Assembly: GCA_030429735.1 (NCBI GenBank)
Contig: JAUIET010000009.1
Span: forward strand, 1-64,000
DNA length: 64,000 nucleotides
Source of the DNA: Gammaproteobacteria bacterium
GTDB lineage: Bacteria > Pseudomonadota > Gammaproteobacteria > Pseudomonadales > JAUIET01
Reading direction: 5' to 3'
In this document: positions 36,802 to 46,083 of the stretch, in pieces
Layout of the letters: every line of letters starts with the position of its first letter
Position numbering within the stretch: position 1 is the stretch's first letter
Made by a program: the position numbers and the translations under genes
Notes under the pieces: generated by a model
What the model saw: the letters and a program-made list of their open reading frames with translations, nothing else
Databases searched by the model: none
What the model was told of the DNA's origin: nothing

Positions 36802-38760
36802 ATGTCAGCCTTGTGGAAACCCGGGAAAGACCGGATCGAGTCAGCGGAAATAACGCGCTTTGCTCGATTTGTGGAATCGCGATACGCACATACCCAGTTT
36901 GCAGACTATGAACGTTTGTATCAATGGTCGATCAGCCAACCGGCCGAATTTTGGCAGGCTGTGTGGGATTTCTGCAACGTAAAAGCATCGGCAAGCAGTG
37001 CAGACGTATTACTGGATGACGACAAGATGCCAGGCGCACGATGGTTTCCGGATGCCAAACTGAATTTTGCTGAGAACCTGCTTAGACAACGTGACAACAG
37101 CACAGCACTTGTCTCTCTGCTGGAGAATGGATCACGCAAGGCAACAAGCTACGTGGAACTTTATCAGCAGGTAGCCTCACTGACAGCAGCGCTGCAAGAG
37201 CTTGGCGTGCAGCCTGGTGATCGGGTAGCCGGCTTTATGCCGAACATTTCGGAAACCGTGGTGGCCATGCTGGCGGCCAGCAGTTTAGGGGCTGTATGGA
37301 CTTCCTGTTCACCGGATTTTGGTTTTCAGGGAGTAATGGACCGATTTGGGCAGGTGCAGCCCAAAGTGCTGTTTGCTGCTGATGGCTATTATTACAACGG
37401 TAAAGCCCACACTGCGCTGGCCAAGATCAGCGACATTGCCGCGCAGATCGGCGAGTTGGTGCAGGTAGTCGTCGTGCCCGTTTTATCGGAATCTCCCGAC
37501 ATCGGTGGCATAGACAAAGCCGTGAACTACAACGATGTGTTGCTTCAGTATTCGGCCCATCAAGACATCGATTTTGCCCAACTGCCATTTGATCATCCGC
37601 TGTATATCATGTATTCCTCCGGCACCACAGGTGTGCCGAAGTGTATTGTTCATGGGGCTGGTGGCACCTTGCTGCAACACCTCAAAGAGCATCGGTTGCA
37701 CTGCGATATTGGCCCCGATGATGTTTTCTTTTATTTCACCACGTGTGGCTGGATGATGTGGAACTGGTTGGTCTCTGGCCTGGCCAGTGGTGCCACGCTG
37801 GTGCTGTACGATGGTTCGCCGTTTGCTGAAAAAGGGCAGCTATTGCTGGACGCTATTGATCAAGAGAAGATATCGGTGTTTGGCACCAGTGCGAAATTTA
37901 TTGCAGCGCTTGAAAAAGAAGCCATCACACCGAAAGACAGCCACAAGCTTGCAAGTTTGAAAACCATATTGTCTACCGGTTCGCCGCTGTCGCACGAGAG
38001 CTTTGAGTATGTCTACCGCGATATCAAATCTGACCTGTGTCTGTCGTCGATAGCCGGTGGCACGGACATAATATCCTGCTTCGTCGGTGGCTGCCCAACC
38101 TTACCGGTGTACACCGGTGAGATTCAGTGTCGGGCTCTGGGTATGGCGGTTGAATTCTGGGATGATAATGGCAAGCCGCTGGCGCACGGCAAGGGGGAAT
38201 TGGTGTGTATCAAACCCTTCCCCTGCATGCCGATCGGCTTCTGGAACGACCCCGATGGCAGCAAATACCACGCGGCGTATTTCGATCAATACGACAATAT
38301 CTGGTGTCACGGTGATTATGGAGAGTTAACCGAAAACAATGGAGTCATCATTCACGGGCGCTCCGATGCCGTGCTAAATCCCGGTGGTGTGCGTATCGGA
38401 ACGGCAGAAATCTATCGTCAGGTGGAAAAGCTGGATCAGATTGTGGAGAGCATCGTGATCGGTCAGGAGTGGGGCGATGACGTTCGTGTGGTTCTGTTTG
38501 TTGTACTGCGCGACGATGTAACGCTGGATGAATCGCTGCAAGAAAAGATACGCCAGACTATCCGAAAAAACACCACGCCACGGCACGTGCCGGCCAGGAT
38601 TATTGCTGTCAGTGATATACCGCGCACGCTCAGTGGCAAAATCGTCGAGCTGGCAGTGCGAAACGTTGTGCATGGTCGGCCGGTCAAAAATACTGATGCG
38701 CTCGCAAACCCTGAAGCACTGGATCTTTACAGGGATCTGGAGGAGCTCACAATAAAATAG
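36802..38760 (+). CDS. aacS: Acetoacetyl-CoA synthetase (acetoacetate-CoA ligase)
   Basis: An ANL-superfamily ligase that activates acetoacetate with ATP and CoA, 652 residues. The N-terminal ACAS module with ARWFPDAKLNFAENLL is specific to AACS and acetyl-CoA synthetases. The P-loop is MYSSGTTGVPKCIVHG; TTCGWMMWNWLVSGLASGAT and SIAGGTDIISCFVGG are AACS-like. GRSDAVLNPGGVRIGTAEIY and the adenylation lysine in LSGKIVE close the C-domain. With the thiolase upstream it would channel acetoacetate to acetyl-CoA. Confidence 0.92.
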   Translation: MSALWKPGKDRIESAEITRFARFVESRYAHTQFADYERLYQWSISQPAEFWQAVWDFCNVKASASSADVLLDDDKMPGARWFPDAKLNFAENLLRQRDNSTALVSLLENGSRKATSYVELYQQVASLTAALQELGVQPGDRVAGFMPNISETVVAMLAASSLGAVWTSCSPDFGFQGVMDRFGQVQPKVLFAADGYYYNGKAHTALAKISDIAAQIGELVQVVVVPVLSESPDIGGIDKAVNYNDVLLQYSAHQDIDFAQLPFDHPLYIMYSSGTTGVPKCIVHGAGGTLLQHLKEHRLHCDIGPDDVFFYFTTCGWMMWNWLVSGLASGATLVLYDGSPFAEKGQLLLDAIDQEKISVFGTSAKFIAALEKEAITPKDSHKLASLKTILSTGSPLSHESFEYVYRDIKSDLCLSSIAGGTDIISCFVGGCPTLPVYTGEIQCRALGMAVEFWDDNGKPLAHGKGELVCIKPFPCMPIGFWNDPDGSKYHAAYFDQYDNIWCHGDYGELTENNGVIIHGRSDAVLNPGGVRIGTAEIYRQVEKLDQIVESIVIGQEWGDDVRVVLFVVLRDDVTLDESLQEKIRQTIRKNTTPRHVPARIIAVSDIPRTLSGKIVELAVRNVVHGRPVKNTDALANPEALDLYRDLEELTIK

Positions 38761-38761
38761 C

Positions 38762-39739
38762 TTAACCCATAACCTCCATTAGCAACTCGAACGACCGTTT
38801 GCGATCTTCAAAGTAATACATATTGGTAACGGCCATAATTTCATCGGCATTGTGATTGGCGGCGAACTGTTCGAGCTGACTTCTTACCTGTTGTGGTGTA
38901 CCTACTGCTCGGCTATTGGCACGGCTTTGAATAAAGGCACGTTCCTGTGGTCCAATCGGCCAGCTTTGGGCTTCTTGTGGCGTTAAGGAGCGACCATCTG
39001 ACTGGCCAGTGAAAAAACGAAACAGGTTCAGGTCATAGGTGAGTTGCAAGGCGCGTGCCTGCTCCTCGTCGTCGGCACAGAATACGCTCAGCGTTAATAT
39101 GGCATACGGTTCTGGCTGCAATTCGCTGGGTTGGAAATTGGCTTTGTAGTGACTGATTAATTGCGGATTTGCCTGTGGGTTGATGAACAAGCCCAGGTTA
39201 TAGGGCAATCCACGGTGAGCGGCCAGCACAGCACTGTCTGGACTGGAACCAAGCATCCATAGGGGCAAATTTCTCGGTGGAGCGGGGCTGACTATTGGCT
39301 TTGCGTCAGGGTCCCATAAATACGAGCTTAAGTCGGCAACCAGCTCCGGAAAGCGCTCAAACTTTGGGCGGCGATCCGTTGCAAGTGCCACCGCTGTTGT
39401 CATATCAGCCCCAGGTGCTCGTCCAACACCCAGATCTACTCGATCGGGGTACAAATTGGCGAGCAAGGAAAACACCTCGGCAATCTTATAGGCGCTGTAA
39501 TGAGGCAACATAATGCCGCCAGAACCGATGCGGATTTTGCTGGTCGCAGCGCCAATCGCGGCCAGCAATACCTCAGGTGCGCTGCCAGCCACCGATGGAA
39601 ATGCGTGGTGCTCTGAAACCCATAGGCGCTCATAGCCCAGTTGCTCAACCCATTGTGCCATTTGTAAAGTCTCTTGCAGGGCAGTGGGTGCATCATCAGC
39701 GCTGCGCGCGAGTGATTGATCAAGTACAGATAATTTCAT
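38762..39739 (-). CDS. LLM-class flavin-dependent oxidoreductase
   Basis: A luciferase-like monooxygenase-fold protein of 325 residues. It begins with MKLSVLDQS and has WVSEHHAFPSVAGSAPEVLL, IRIGSGGIMLPHYSAYKIAE and RVDLGVGRAPGAD, the blocks of the YhbW/MsnO8 subgroup. These enzymes use reduced flavin; most have no known substrate. Its stop codon is one base from that of aacS on the opposite strand, leaving no room for a terminator between them. Confidence 0.87.
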   Translation of the reverse strand: MKLSVLDQSLARSADDAPTALQETLQMAQWVEQLGYERLWVSEHHAFPSVAGSAPEVLLAAIGAATSKIRIGSGGIMLPHYSAYKIAEVFSLLANLYPDRVDLGVGRAPGADMTTAVALATDRRPKFERFPELVADLSSYLWDPDAKPIVSPAPPRNLPLWMLGSSPDSAVLAAHRGLPYNLGLFINPQANPQLISHYKANFQPSELQPEPYAILTLSVFCADDEEQARALQLTYDLNLFRFFTGQSDGRSLTPQEAQSWPIGPQERAFIQSRANSRAVGTPQQVRSQLEQFAANHNADEIMAVTNMYYFEDRKRSFELLMEVMG

Positions 39740-39894
39740 GGTTGTTACGCGGTCAGCGAACGGAGTTAAGGATTGGCAGCGCGCATGATATAGGCTAACT
39801 GTGAACTAATGAAGCAGACATATTCTTGGGATTTTGCTCGGTAGCCTGGCGCGTGCATCTCCATTACCATATGGGGTTTTCAAACGGACATTCC

Positions 39895-41187
39895 ATGGTC
39901 AGCGTGTATCCTCACAACAACGGGCTGGCATCGGTAGAATCCAGAGTGCTAAACCTGCTGCTGCTGGTTGCCGTCAGTAGTTCAATCGTAAATCAATACC
40001 TTAGTCAGGCCGCTATTTTACTATCCATCGTAGTCGCGATCGGTTTGCAAACCCGTGCGGCGAGACTTAATCGGAATGTCCAGTACCGGTGGTTTGTGCC
40101 GCGTGATTGGCTGTTCGCTTTTCTATTTGTTGTGTTGGCTGCCTTACCGATGGCAATCAGCAGTGATTCAATGCGCCCGGTTGATGCGCCTTTGCGTTAC
40201 AGTCTACTACTGCTGCTGATGGCGGTTTTGCCGAATTTTGCATTGCAAGCAGGCGCGTTGTTGAGGGCAATCAGCGCCAGCACGATTATTGCAGTGGTGC
40301 TGGTATCCGTGTTCGGCTTCCACGATGACGCACTTCATCAAGCCGGCGACGAAATCCGTATCAATTTTGGCTTAGGTGTTCTGGATTCGGCCTTTGCGGC
40401 CGTGTTCTACATTCCTTTTATGGTCGCCCAGATTTATCGGGACCGGGCCAAGCCCTTGTGGATCGGTTTGGGCGCTGCCGGTATTGTCGCGGCATTGTAT
40501 ATCTCAGTGATGACGGGTACCCGCGGTACCTGGCTTGCGCTTGTTGCGGCTCCTTTGCTGTCTATAGTGCTGGTGCCGCAGAGAAACTTGCGGCCGGCTA
40601 TATTCACCAGCAGCGCAATCGCGGCCTTGCTTTTTACCAGCTATTTTCTGTCCGATATGGTCAGGGAACGGGTTGATGCGGTGGCCTGGAATATCGAGGC
40701 CTACAACACAGACGAAGAAATAGATGAAGAAAATTCACTGGGTCTGCGCCTCGATCTTTGGGAAGCTGCATTGATTACGTTTAGCCGCCACCCGATTGAT
40801 GGTGCCAGTTATCAGCAACGCGCTGAGATCAAGCAGGAACTGATCGACCGCGGCGAGATTAGCCAGTACGTAGATGTTGATGGCAAGCGGTCTGCGCACA
40901 ATGAGATATTAAATGCGATGTCGATGAAGGGCATCTTGGGTTTGCTGGCTGTATTGCTGTTGTACTGGGTACCTGGCCGGTTTTTCCGCCGGCACGCATT
41001 CAGCGCTGAGGAGGGCGACGATATTTCATTGCCTGCAGCGTCGGTGATCGCCATAGCCATGGTTGTTCTATGTGGCTTGAGCGAGGCACTGTTGATGAGC
41101 GGGCGCTTTTCCATTCTATACAGCTTCGTGCTGGTCGTAATGTATGCGTTAACAGTGCAGCAGGCAGCTCAAGGCGAGGGGCGGTAG
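39895..41187 (+). CDS. O-antigen ligase/polymerase family membrane protein
   Basis: About ten hydrophobic helices span the 430 residues. The Wzy/WaaL-type signatures are present: MTGTRGTWLALVAAPLL near residue 205 and, after a large periplasmic loop, SAHNEILNAMSMKGILGLL near residue 338, with the conserved His. WaaL moves O-polysaccharide from undecaprenyl-PP to lipid A-core; Wzy polymerases look similar, so the exact step is open. Start is uncertain: ATG at 39895 has ACGGA upstream; ATG 39871 and TTG 39826 are possible. A glycosyltransferase follows after six bases. Confidence 0.83.
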   Translation: MVSVYPHNNGLASVESRVLNLLLLVAVSSSIVNQYLSQAAILLSIVVAIGLQTRAARLNRNVQYRWFVPRDWLFAFLFVVLAALPMAISSDSMRPVDAPLRYSLLLLLMAVLPNFALQAGALLRAISASTIIAVVLVSVFGFHDDALHQAGDEIRINFGLGVLDSAFAAVFYIPFMVAQIYRDRAKPLWIGLGAAGIVAALYISVMTGTRGTWLALVAAPLLSIVLVPQRNLRPAIFTSSAIAALLFTSYFLSDMVRERVDAVAWNIEAYNTDEEIDEENSLGLRLDLWEAALITFSRHPIDGASYQQRAEIKQELIDRGEISQYVDVDGKRSAHNEILNAMSMKGILGLLAVLLLYWVPGRFFRRHAFSAEEGDDISLPAASVIAIAMVVLCGLSEALLMSGRFSILYSFVLVVMYALTVQQAAQGEGR

Positions 41188-41193
41188 CACGTT

Positions 41194-41946
41194 GTGAACA
41201 TTTCGGCGGTGATCATCACCAAGGACGAAGCGCGTAATATCGAGGATTGCCTGCGATCACTTGCATCGGTTTGCGATGATATTGTAGTGGTGGATACCGG
41301 CAGTACGGATAACACCTGCGAGCTGGCCAGACAGTGTGGCGCGCGCGTGGAGAGTATTGAATGGCGCGGTTACAGTGCGTCAAAAAATCACGCTAACAGC
41401 CTCGCACGTAATGACTGGGTGTTGTCGATTGATGCCGATGAGCGTCTTAGTGGGGAATTGGCTGATAGCATCCGCGCCCTGGAGCCGCGACCGAACACGG
41501 TTTACCAATTGGATCGATTTACCAATTACTGCGGACACTGGGTGCGCTTCAGCGGTTGGTACCCGGAATGGAAGGCACGTTTGTTTGATCGCCGTTACAT
41601 CGCCTGGGAAGGGGACTTTGTGCACGAAGCGCTGGAAATACCTGCCAAGGTCACGCAACAAAAATTGCAGGGTAGGCTACTGCATTACTCGTACTACAGT
41701 GTTGAGGAACACGTTCAGCGCCTGCAGCGTTACGCGGAGTTGTCTGCGCAGCAGATGCATGCGAGAGGTAAGAGAGTGTCCGTTTTGAGGCCCGCCGTAT
41801 CTGCGGCTTTTCGCTTTTTTAGCACTCTGGTCCTGCGCCAGGGCTGGCGAGACGGCTGGGCTGGCTGGCAGATCAGCCGGCTGGGTGCCAAAGAGGTTTT
41901 TATCAAATACAAAAGGCTCCGTTCCTTGAATTTAAATAATATATAA
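41194..41946 (+). CDS. Family 2 glycosyltransferase, WaaE/KdtX-like
   Basis: A 250-residue GT-A inverting glycosyltransferase of the LPS-core beta-glucosyltransferase group. Landmarks: NISAVIITKDEARNIEDCLR, DIVVVDTGSTDNT, SKNHANSLARNDWVLSIDAD with the metal-binding DAD, FVHEALE and the basic C-terminus. The start is GTG at 41194. It probably adds a sugar to the LPS core before the ligase upstream attaches O-antigen. The last codons run into an AT-rich inverted repeat. Confidence 0.87.
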   Translation: MNISAVIITKDEARNIEDCLRSLASVCDDIVVVDTGSTDNTCELARQCGARVESIEWRGYSASKNHANSLARNDWVLSIDADERLSGELADSIRALEPRPNTVYQLDRFTNYCGHWVRFSGWYPEWKARLFDRRYIAWEGDFVHEALEIPAKVTQQKLQGRLLHYSYYSVEEHVQRLQRYAELSAQQMHARGKRVSVLRPAVSAAFRFFSTLVLRQGWRDGWAGWQISRLGAKEVFIKYKRLRSLNLNNI

Positions 41947-42007
41947 AATATATCAATATTATTTAAATAAGATATTTTATTTAATTACAGACTTGCCTTA
42001 CAGTAAG
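41930..42007. promoter_or_regulatory. AT-rich inverted-repeat island upstream of dps
   Basis: Three dyads lie in series: a 13-bp perfect repeat, ATTTAAATAATAT (41930-41942) with ATATTATTTAAAT (41956-41968); an 8-bp one, TTAAATAA (41963-41970) with TTATTTAA (41977-41984), sharing an arm with the first; and the 11-base palindrome CTTACAGTAAG (41997-42007). The first begins inside the glycosyltransferase stop region. The island could be that operon's terminator, the dps control region, or both. No standard -35/-10 pair is convincing. Confidence 0.55.
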
Positions 42008-42036
42008 CCCATACACATTGATATGAGGCAAAGCGC

Positions 42037-42513
42037 ATGAACACCATCAATATTGGTATTAACACTGAAGACCGCGTAGCGATTGCGGAACAGCTTAAAG
42101 TTTTGCTGGCAGATTCGTACACATTGTATTTGCAAACGCACAATTTTCACTGGAACGTAACCGGCCCGCAGTTCAGAGAGTTGCATTTAATGTTTGAAGA
42201 GCACTATACGGAGTTGGCAATCGCAGTGGATGAAATTGCAGAACGTATTCGAACCTTGGGCGTTGCCGCACCGGGAACCTACGCTGAATTTGCCAGGTTG
42301 AGTCAAGTCTCAGAGGTAGAAGGTGTGCCCAGCGCAACAGATATGATCAAGCTGTTAACCGCCGGGCATGAAACGGTTGTACGCACGTGCCGCACTGTGC
42401 TGGCCCTGGCCCAGAATGCAGATGATGAATCGACCGCTGCTTTAGTGGGTGATCGCATGCGGGTTCATGAGAAAACAGCCTGGATGCTTCGCGCAATAGG
42501 CGAGGTTGCTTAA
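42037..42513 (+). CDS. dps: Dps-family DNA-protecting ferritin
   Basis: A 158-residue mini-ferritin that forms dodecamers, oxidises ferrous iron with peroxide and shields DNA in stress. The inter-subunit ferroxidase ligands are in [13 protein letters not shown] near residues 33-45 and [20 protein letters not shown] near 54-73. The N-terminus lacks a lysine-rich tail, so DNA binding may be weak. GAGG lies nine bases before the ATG. Dps genes are usually under OxyR, Fur or sigma-S control; RssB/RssC upstream in this window may bear on that, by inference only. Confidence 0.93.
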   Translation: MNTINIGINTEDRVAIAEQLKVLLADSYTLYLQTHNFHWNVTGPQFRELHLMFEEHYTELAIAVDEIAERIRTLGVAAPGTYAEFARLSQVSEVEGVPSATDMIKLLTAGHETVVRTCRTVLALAQNADDESTAALVGDRMRVHEKTAWMLRAIGEVA

Positions 42514-42528
42514 AACAGATGAGCTGAA

Positions 42529-42554
42529 AGCGGGTTTACGTTTGTAAGCCCGCT
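42529..42554 (+). terminator. Hairpin after dps
   Basis: AGCGGGTTTAC (42529-42539) pairs with GTAAGCCCGCT (42544-42554) over 11 bp with one G-T wobble and a GTTT loop. No T-tract follows, so termination efficiency is doubtful. Confidence 0.5.
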
Positions 42555-42596
42555 AGGTCTGTTACCATTCCGTTTCGGGTGAACAACGGAACGTGT

Positions 42597-43736
42597 ATGG
42601 AAAGCTTATCGATTAACCTCAATGCGGTGCAGTGGCTTACGCACGGCCTGCTGTTATTGCTTAACCTGGCGTTTTTTGCCAGTGCCGGGGGAATTATTCG
42701 GCGTACCCAGGGCGATAATGATCACAGCGAACGCATACAGATTGCGCGTACCGTCAGCGCACTAATCTGCATACTCGTTATTACCGACATCGTCATTTTA
42801 AGTCTTGCGCCAGACATCAGCAAAGTGTTCATGCGCTTTGTGTATTCCTTGATGACTGTTTATCTGAGTCTGTTTATCTTCCAGATCACCTCTTACTATT
42901 CGCTGAAGCGCTTTGGTCGGCGCAAGGAAGTCGACAGTCGAGACCTGTATGTAGAAACCTATAGCAGCAGACTTATGAACATCGTGCTGATTGTATTGAT
43001 CAGCATTGCCACGCTGTATGTCGTTATCAAAGTGTGGGGCGCCGACAGCATGTTGGAAACAACCGGCATATTCGGCATCATATTTGCCTTTCTTGCGTTT
43101 ACCAGTTCGCACTGGGCACCTGATGTGCTCAGTGGTTTGGTAATTTTGAATTCACAATCGCTGGAAGATGGCGATCTGATAAAAATTGATGGTTACGATG
43201 ATGAGTACATCATCAGCAAGGTATCATTTATTTATACAGTCATTTTCGATATTCGAAATAATAATCGAACCTTGCTGCGCAACAGTCGAATGATGCAAGG
43301 AAAAATCGATAACTTGAGTCGAATTGCCAGCACGGATGGTATTCGTCAAGCGCTCAAATACAATATTGGCTATCCCGACTTGCCTGAATCGGACAGAGAT
43401 GCGCGCATTGCAATCGCCGACGCTCAATCAAAAAACGTTAATGACATGTTTGAAAAAGCGTTCAAACGCGCATGCGACGATGAGTCGATTAAAGTGAATG
43501 CCAATAAGCACTTCGACTGGGCGCTTACCAATGCGGGTGACTATGCACTTGAATACACTTTGTGGATTTACCTGGATCGCATTCCGAGTACAAAAGTAAC
43601 CGCTACCATTCGTAAACATTACCTCGGTACGATTTACAAGGTCAATGAATTGGTTTATCGAGCATCGGTTGAGGAAGGTATTGATTTATCAACACCGGAT
43701 CTTTCCAGTATGACCATACGACAGGAAGAAGCGTAA
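42597..43736 (+). CDS. MscS-like mechanosensitive channel family protein
   Basis: A 379-residue membrane protein with hydrophobic helices near residues 13-30, 50-72, 77-97 and 125-145, then a pore-like helix (GIFGIIFAFLAFTSSHWAPD) and the beta-domain (VLSGLVILNSQSLEDGDLIK, followed by the DIRNNNRTLLRNSRMM block). The C-terminal domain is soluble. The layout is that of MscS, but the pore helix is less Gly/Ala-rich than in MscS, so gating may differ. ATG at 42597 has GGAA seven bases upstream; a GTG at 42579 is possible. Confidence 0.8.
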   Translation: MESLSINLNAVQWLTHGLLLLLNLAFFASAGGIIRRTQGDNDHSERIQIARTVSALICILVITDIVILSLAPDISKVFMRFVYSLMTVYLSLFIFQITSYYSLKRFGRRKEVDSRDLYVETYSSRLMNIVLIVLISIATLYVVIKVWGADSMLETTGIFGIIFAFLAFTSSHWAPDVLSGLVILNSQSLEDGDLIKIDGYDDEYIISKVSFIYTVIFDIRNNNRTLLRNSRMMQGKIDNLSRIASTDGIRQALKYNIGYPDLPESDRDARIAIADAQSKNVNDMFEKAFKRACDDESIKVNANKHFDWALTNAGDYALEYTLWIYLDRIPSTKVTATIRKHYLGTIYKVNELVYRASVEEGIDLSTPDLSSMTIRQEEA

Positions 43737-43853
43737 ACGGCTTGTTTTGCGTATTCATTGAGATCTGAGCACACCGTAACGTGCGCCACTGCGAAACGCT
43801 GTTATTCTAGCACCTCATGCATCTTTTCTTAGGGGTACACACAGAGGATGCCA

Positions 43854-45941
43854 ATGCCAAAGACATACAAGTTAGCAGTGTTGCTGTGTAATCGCGCGGC
43901 GAATCACCCCCCGAAGATTCGTTGCGTTGCCATTTTGTTTTCTGTTTTTGTGATGATCTTGTCGCCAATGTTCGCCAGTGCCGAGCTTGAACGCACTGAG
44001 CAACGCGAACCGTGTGACGATTTTCATGTATTGAAAAAGCCGCTGTTCGGCGATCTTCATGTGCATACCAGGTTCTCTTTTGATTCTTACGTGTCCAGCC
44101 AGCGCAATGACCCGTGGGGCGCCTATCGTTATGCGAAAGGCGAGCCGATCACCTTGCCTGATGAAGATGGCAAACAGACTGTCATCGCACAGTTGCAGCG
44201 GCCACTGGACTTTACGGCGGTTACCGATCATTCCGAATTATTGGGTCCTATCAGCGTTTGTACTGAAGACCCTTGGACACTGGGCTACTGGTGGCCGCAT
44301 TGCGTTATGTCGCGCTCAAACATTTACATAGTGCAATTGGTGGCTGCCAACTGGTGGGCGAGCAGGGCGGTGACCTCGCCTGGTGGCGACCAGAGTTTTG
44401 CGTGCACCTTGGCTGACTGTGACAGCGGGCATATTAGCTATTGGAAAAAAATTCAGCAGGCTGCGGAAGACCACTATGACCGCAGCTCTGCCTGCGAGTT
44501 CACGACCTTTGTTGGTTATGAATACACCGATGCGCCGGACCACAAAAATATGCATCGCAATGTGATTTTTCGCAATGAATACGTGACCTACACTGCGATA
44601 TCCACTTATGACACAGGCTCATATAATTTTCCGGACCTATGGGTGCAGCTAAGAGAGCAGTGCATCGACGGCATTGAGGGGTGCGATGTTTTGGCGATAC
44701 CCCACAATCCCAACCTGTCAGGTGGCCTTATGTTTCGTGACCCGGAAACGAAGCTGGAGGCGAGCAACCGCCTATTTTTTGAGCCTGTGATAGAGCTCAC
44801 TCAGCACAAAGCCAGCTCGGAATGTCGATTCGATCGTTTGCGAGGCATTGGTCTGGATACCGAAGATGAGCTGTGTGATTTCGAGCAGGCGGTTGCAGAC
44901 AACCTTGGCATGCTGGGTACTTTACACGGTGAAGTGGCAACCGAGCGTGCCGCCCCGGTGGAAATAGAAGAGTTTGCACCCAGAAACATGGCGCGCAATG
45001 CGTTGAAAGCCGGCCTCGCTATCGGTCAACGAGATGGCTTGAACCCCTTTAGGTTTGGTTTTATTGGCTCAACCGACACACACAGCGCAACCCCGGGTGG
45101 CGCCGAGGAAGACAATTATGTGGGGCATCTTGGCCGCAGGGATGCAGGGTATCGAAACGTGCAGGATCATTTCTTTGACAATCCTGGTGGGCACGCCGTT
45201 GTTTGGGCGGAGGAAAACTCGCGCGATGCGATTTTCTCGGCCATAAGACGCAAGGAAACCTACGCCACCAGTGGCACCCGGCCGACGGTACGTTTTTTTG
45301 CCGGTTGGGATTTTGAGACCAGTTTGTGTGAGGCTGACAACATGATTGAGCAGGCCTATGCAGATGGTGTACCCATGGGCGGCCATCTCGAACAGACCGA
45401 TCAATCCACAGCGCCGAGATTTTTGCTATCGGCAAATAAAGACAGTGGCAGTCCCGGTCACCCGGGGAATGACCTGCAGCGAATTCAGATTGTAAAAGGC
45501 TGGGTAGACATTGAAGGCAACACGCATGAACGGGTAGTCAATGTTGCCGGCGACGCTGACAATGGTGCTGATGTGGACCCCGACACCTGTCGGCCAACCG
45601 GTGCAGGCGCGGCTAGCTTATGTGCGGTGTGGCAAGATGACGATTTTGATTCCGAGCAAAACGCATTTTATTACGCAAGAGTTCTTGAGAACCCAAGTTG
45701 CCGCTGGAGCACCTTGCAATGTCAGGCTGCCGGTGTGAATCCGTTTTCGGAGCAGTGCGCCAGCCAGGCAGAGAGCGCTACCCTCGCCGCGCAGCAGCGC
45801 GGTGCAAAAGGTGACGTGTATGGTAAGTGTTGTTTAAATCCACAGACACAGCCTTTTTACTCGCCAGTATTGCAAGAGCGCGCCTGGACATCGCCAATCT
45901 GGATTAATGCTCGTTCCGGGTCGATACCGTCTGGCGATTAA
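43854..45941 (+). CDS. Secreted DUF3604 protein (PHP-like putative metal hydrolase)
   Basis: A 695-residue exported protein. A hydrophobic segment (CVAILFSVFVMILSPMF) ends at ASAE. The DUF3604 core starts with FGDLHVHTRFSFDSY and continues with DFTAVTDHSELLG, EYTDAPDHKNMHRNV, IPHNPNLSGGLMF and FIGSTDTHSATPG, giving the His/Asp metal ligands of the PHP phosphoesterase fold. It has about 18 Cys, as expected for a disulfide-rich periplasmic or surface protein. The start at 43854 is preferred because AGAGG lies six bases upstream. Substrate is unknown. A second family member starts at 63726. Confidence 0.85.
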   Translation: MPKTYKLAVLLCNRAANHPPKIRCVAILFSVFVMILSPMFASAELERTEQREPCDDFHVLKKPLFGDLHVHTRFSFDSYVSSQRNDPWGAYRYAKGEPITLPDEDGKQTVIAQLQRPLDFTAVTDHSELLGPISVCTEDPWTLGYWWPHCVMSRSNIYIVQLVAANWWASRAVTSPGGDQSFACTLADCDSGHISYWKKIQQAAEDHYDRSSACEFTTFVGYEYTDAPDHKNMHRNVIFRNEYVTYTAISTYDTGSYNFPDLWVQLREQCIDGIEGCDVLAIPHNPNLSGGLMFRDPETKLEASNRLFFEPVIELTQHKASSECRFDRLRGIGLDTEDELCDFEQAVADNLGMLGTLHGEVATERAAPVEIEEFAPRNMARNALKAGLAIGQRDGLNPFRFGFIGSTDTHSATPGGAEEDNYVGHLGRRDAGYRNVQDHFFDNPGGHAVVWAEENSRDAIFSAIRRKETYATSGTRPTVRFFAGWDFETSLCEADNMIEQAYADGVPMGGHLEQTDQSTAPRFLLSANKDSGSPGHPGNDLQRIQIVKGWVDIEGNTHERVVNVAGDADNGADVDPDTCRPTGAGAASLCAVWQDDDFDSEQNAFYYARVLENPSCRWSTLQCQAAGVNPFSEQCASQAESATLAAQQRGAKGDVYGKCCLNPQTQPFYSPVLQERAWTSPIWINARSGSIPSGD

Positions 45942-46036
45942 AAACCGATCAGCTTTTGTTTTTTTTGCGCAAAAGTTTGCCAAAAAATGCGCGCATGTTA
46001 AGCAATTTTTCTCTTTTTTAACGAACAATGCAGCTC

Positions 46037-46055
46037 GTCAGATTCTGACTATACT
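46037..46055 (+). promoter_or_regulatory. Palindrome abutting a -10 element, OMP gene promoter
   Basis: GTCAGA-T-TCTGAC (46037-46049) is a perfect 13-base dyad directly followed by TATACT (46050-46055), 29 bases before the ATG of the beta-barrel gene. No TTGACA-like -35 is seen, so the dyad may be an operator or activator site. Confidence 0.45.
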
Positions 46056-46083
46056 CAGAACGATACTGGCGAGGAATATAACA

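Noticed and set aside
45907-46083. N-terminal extension of the outer-membrane barrel gene
   Set aside because: It would bury the signal peptide; GAGGA and the promoter dyad point to ATG 46084.
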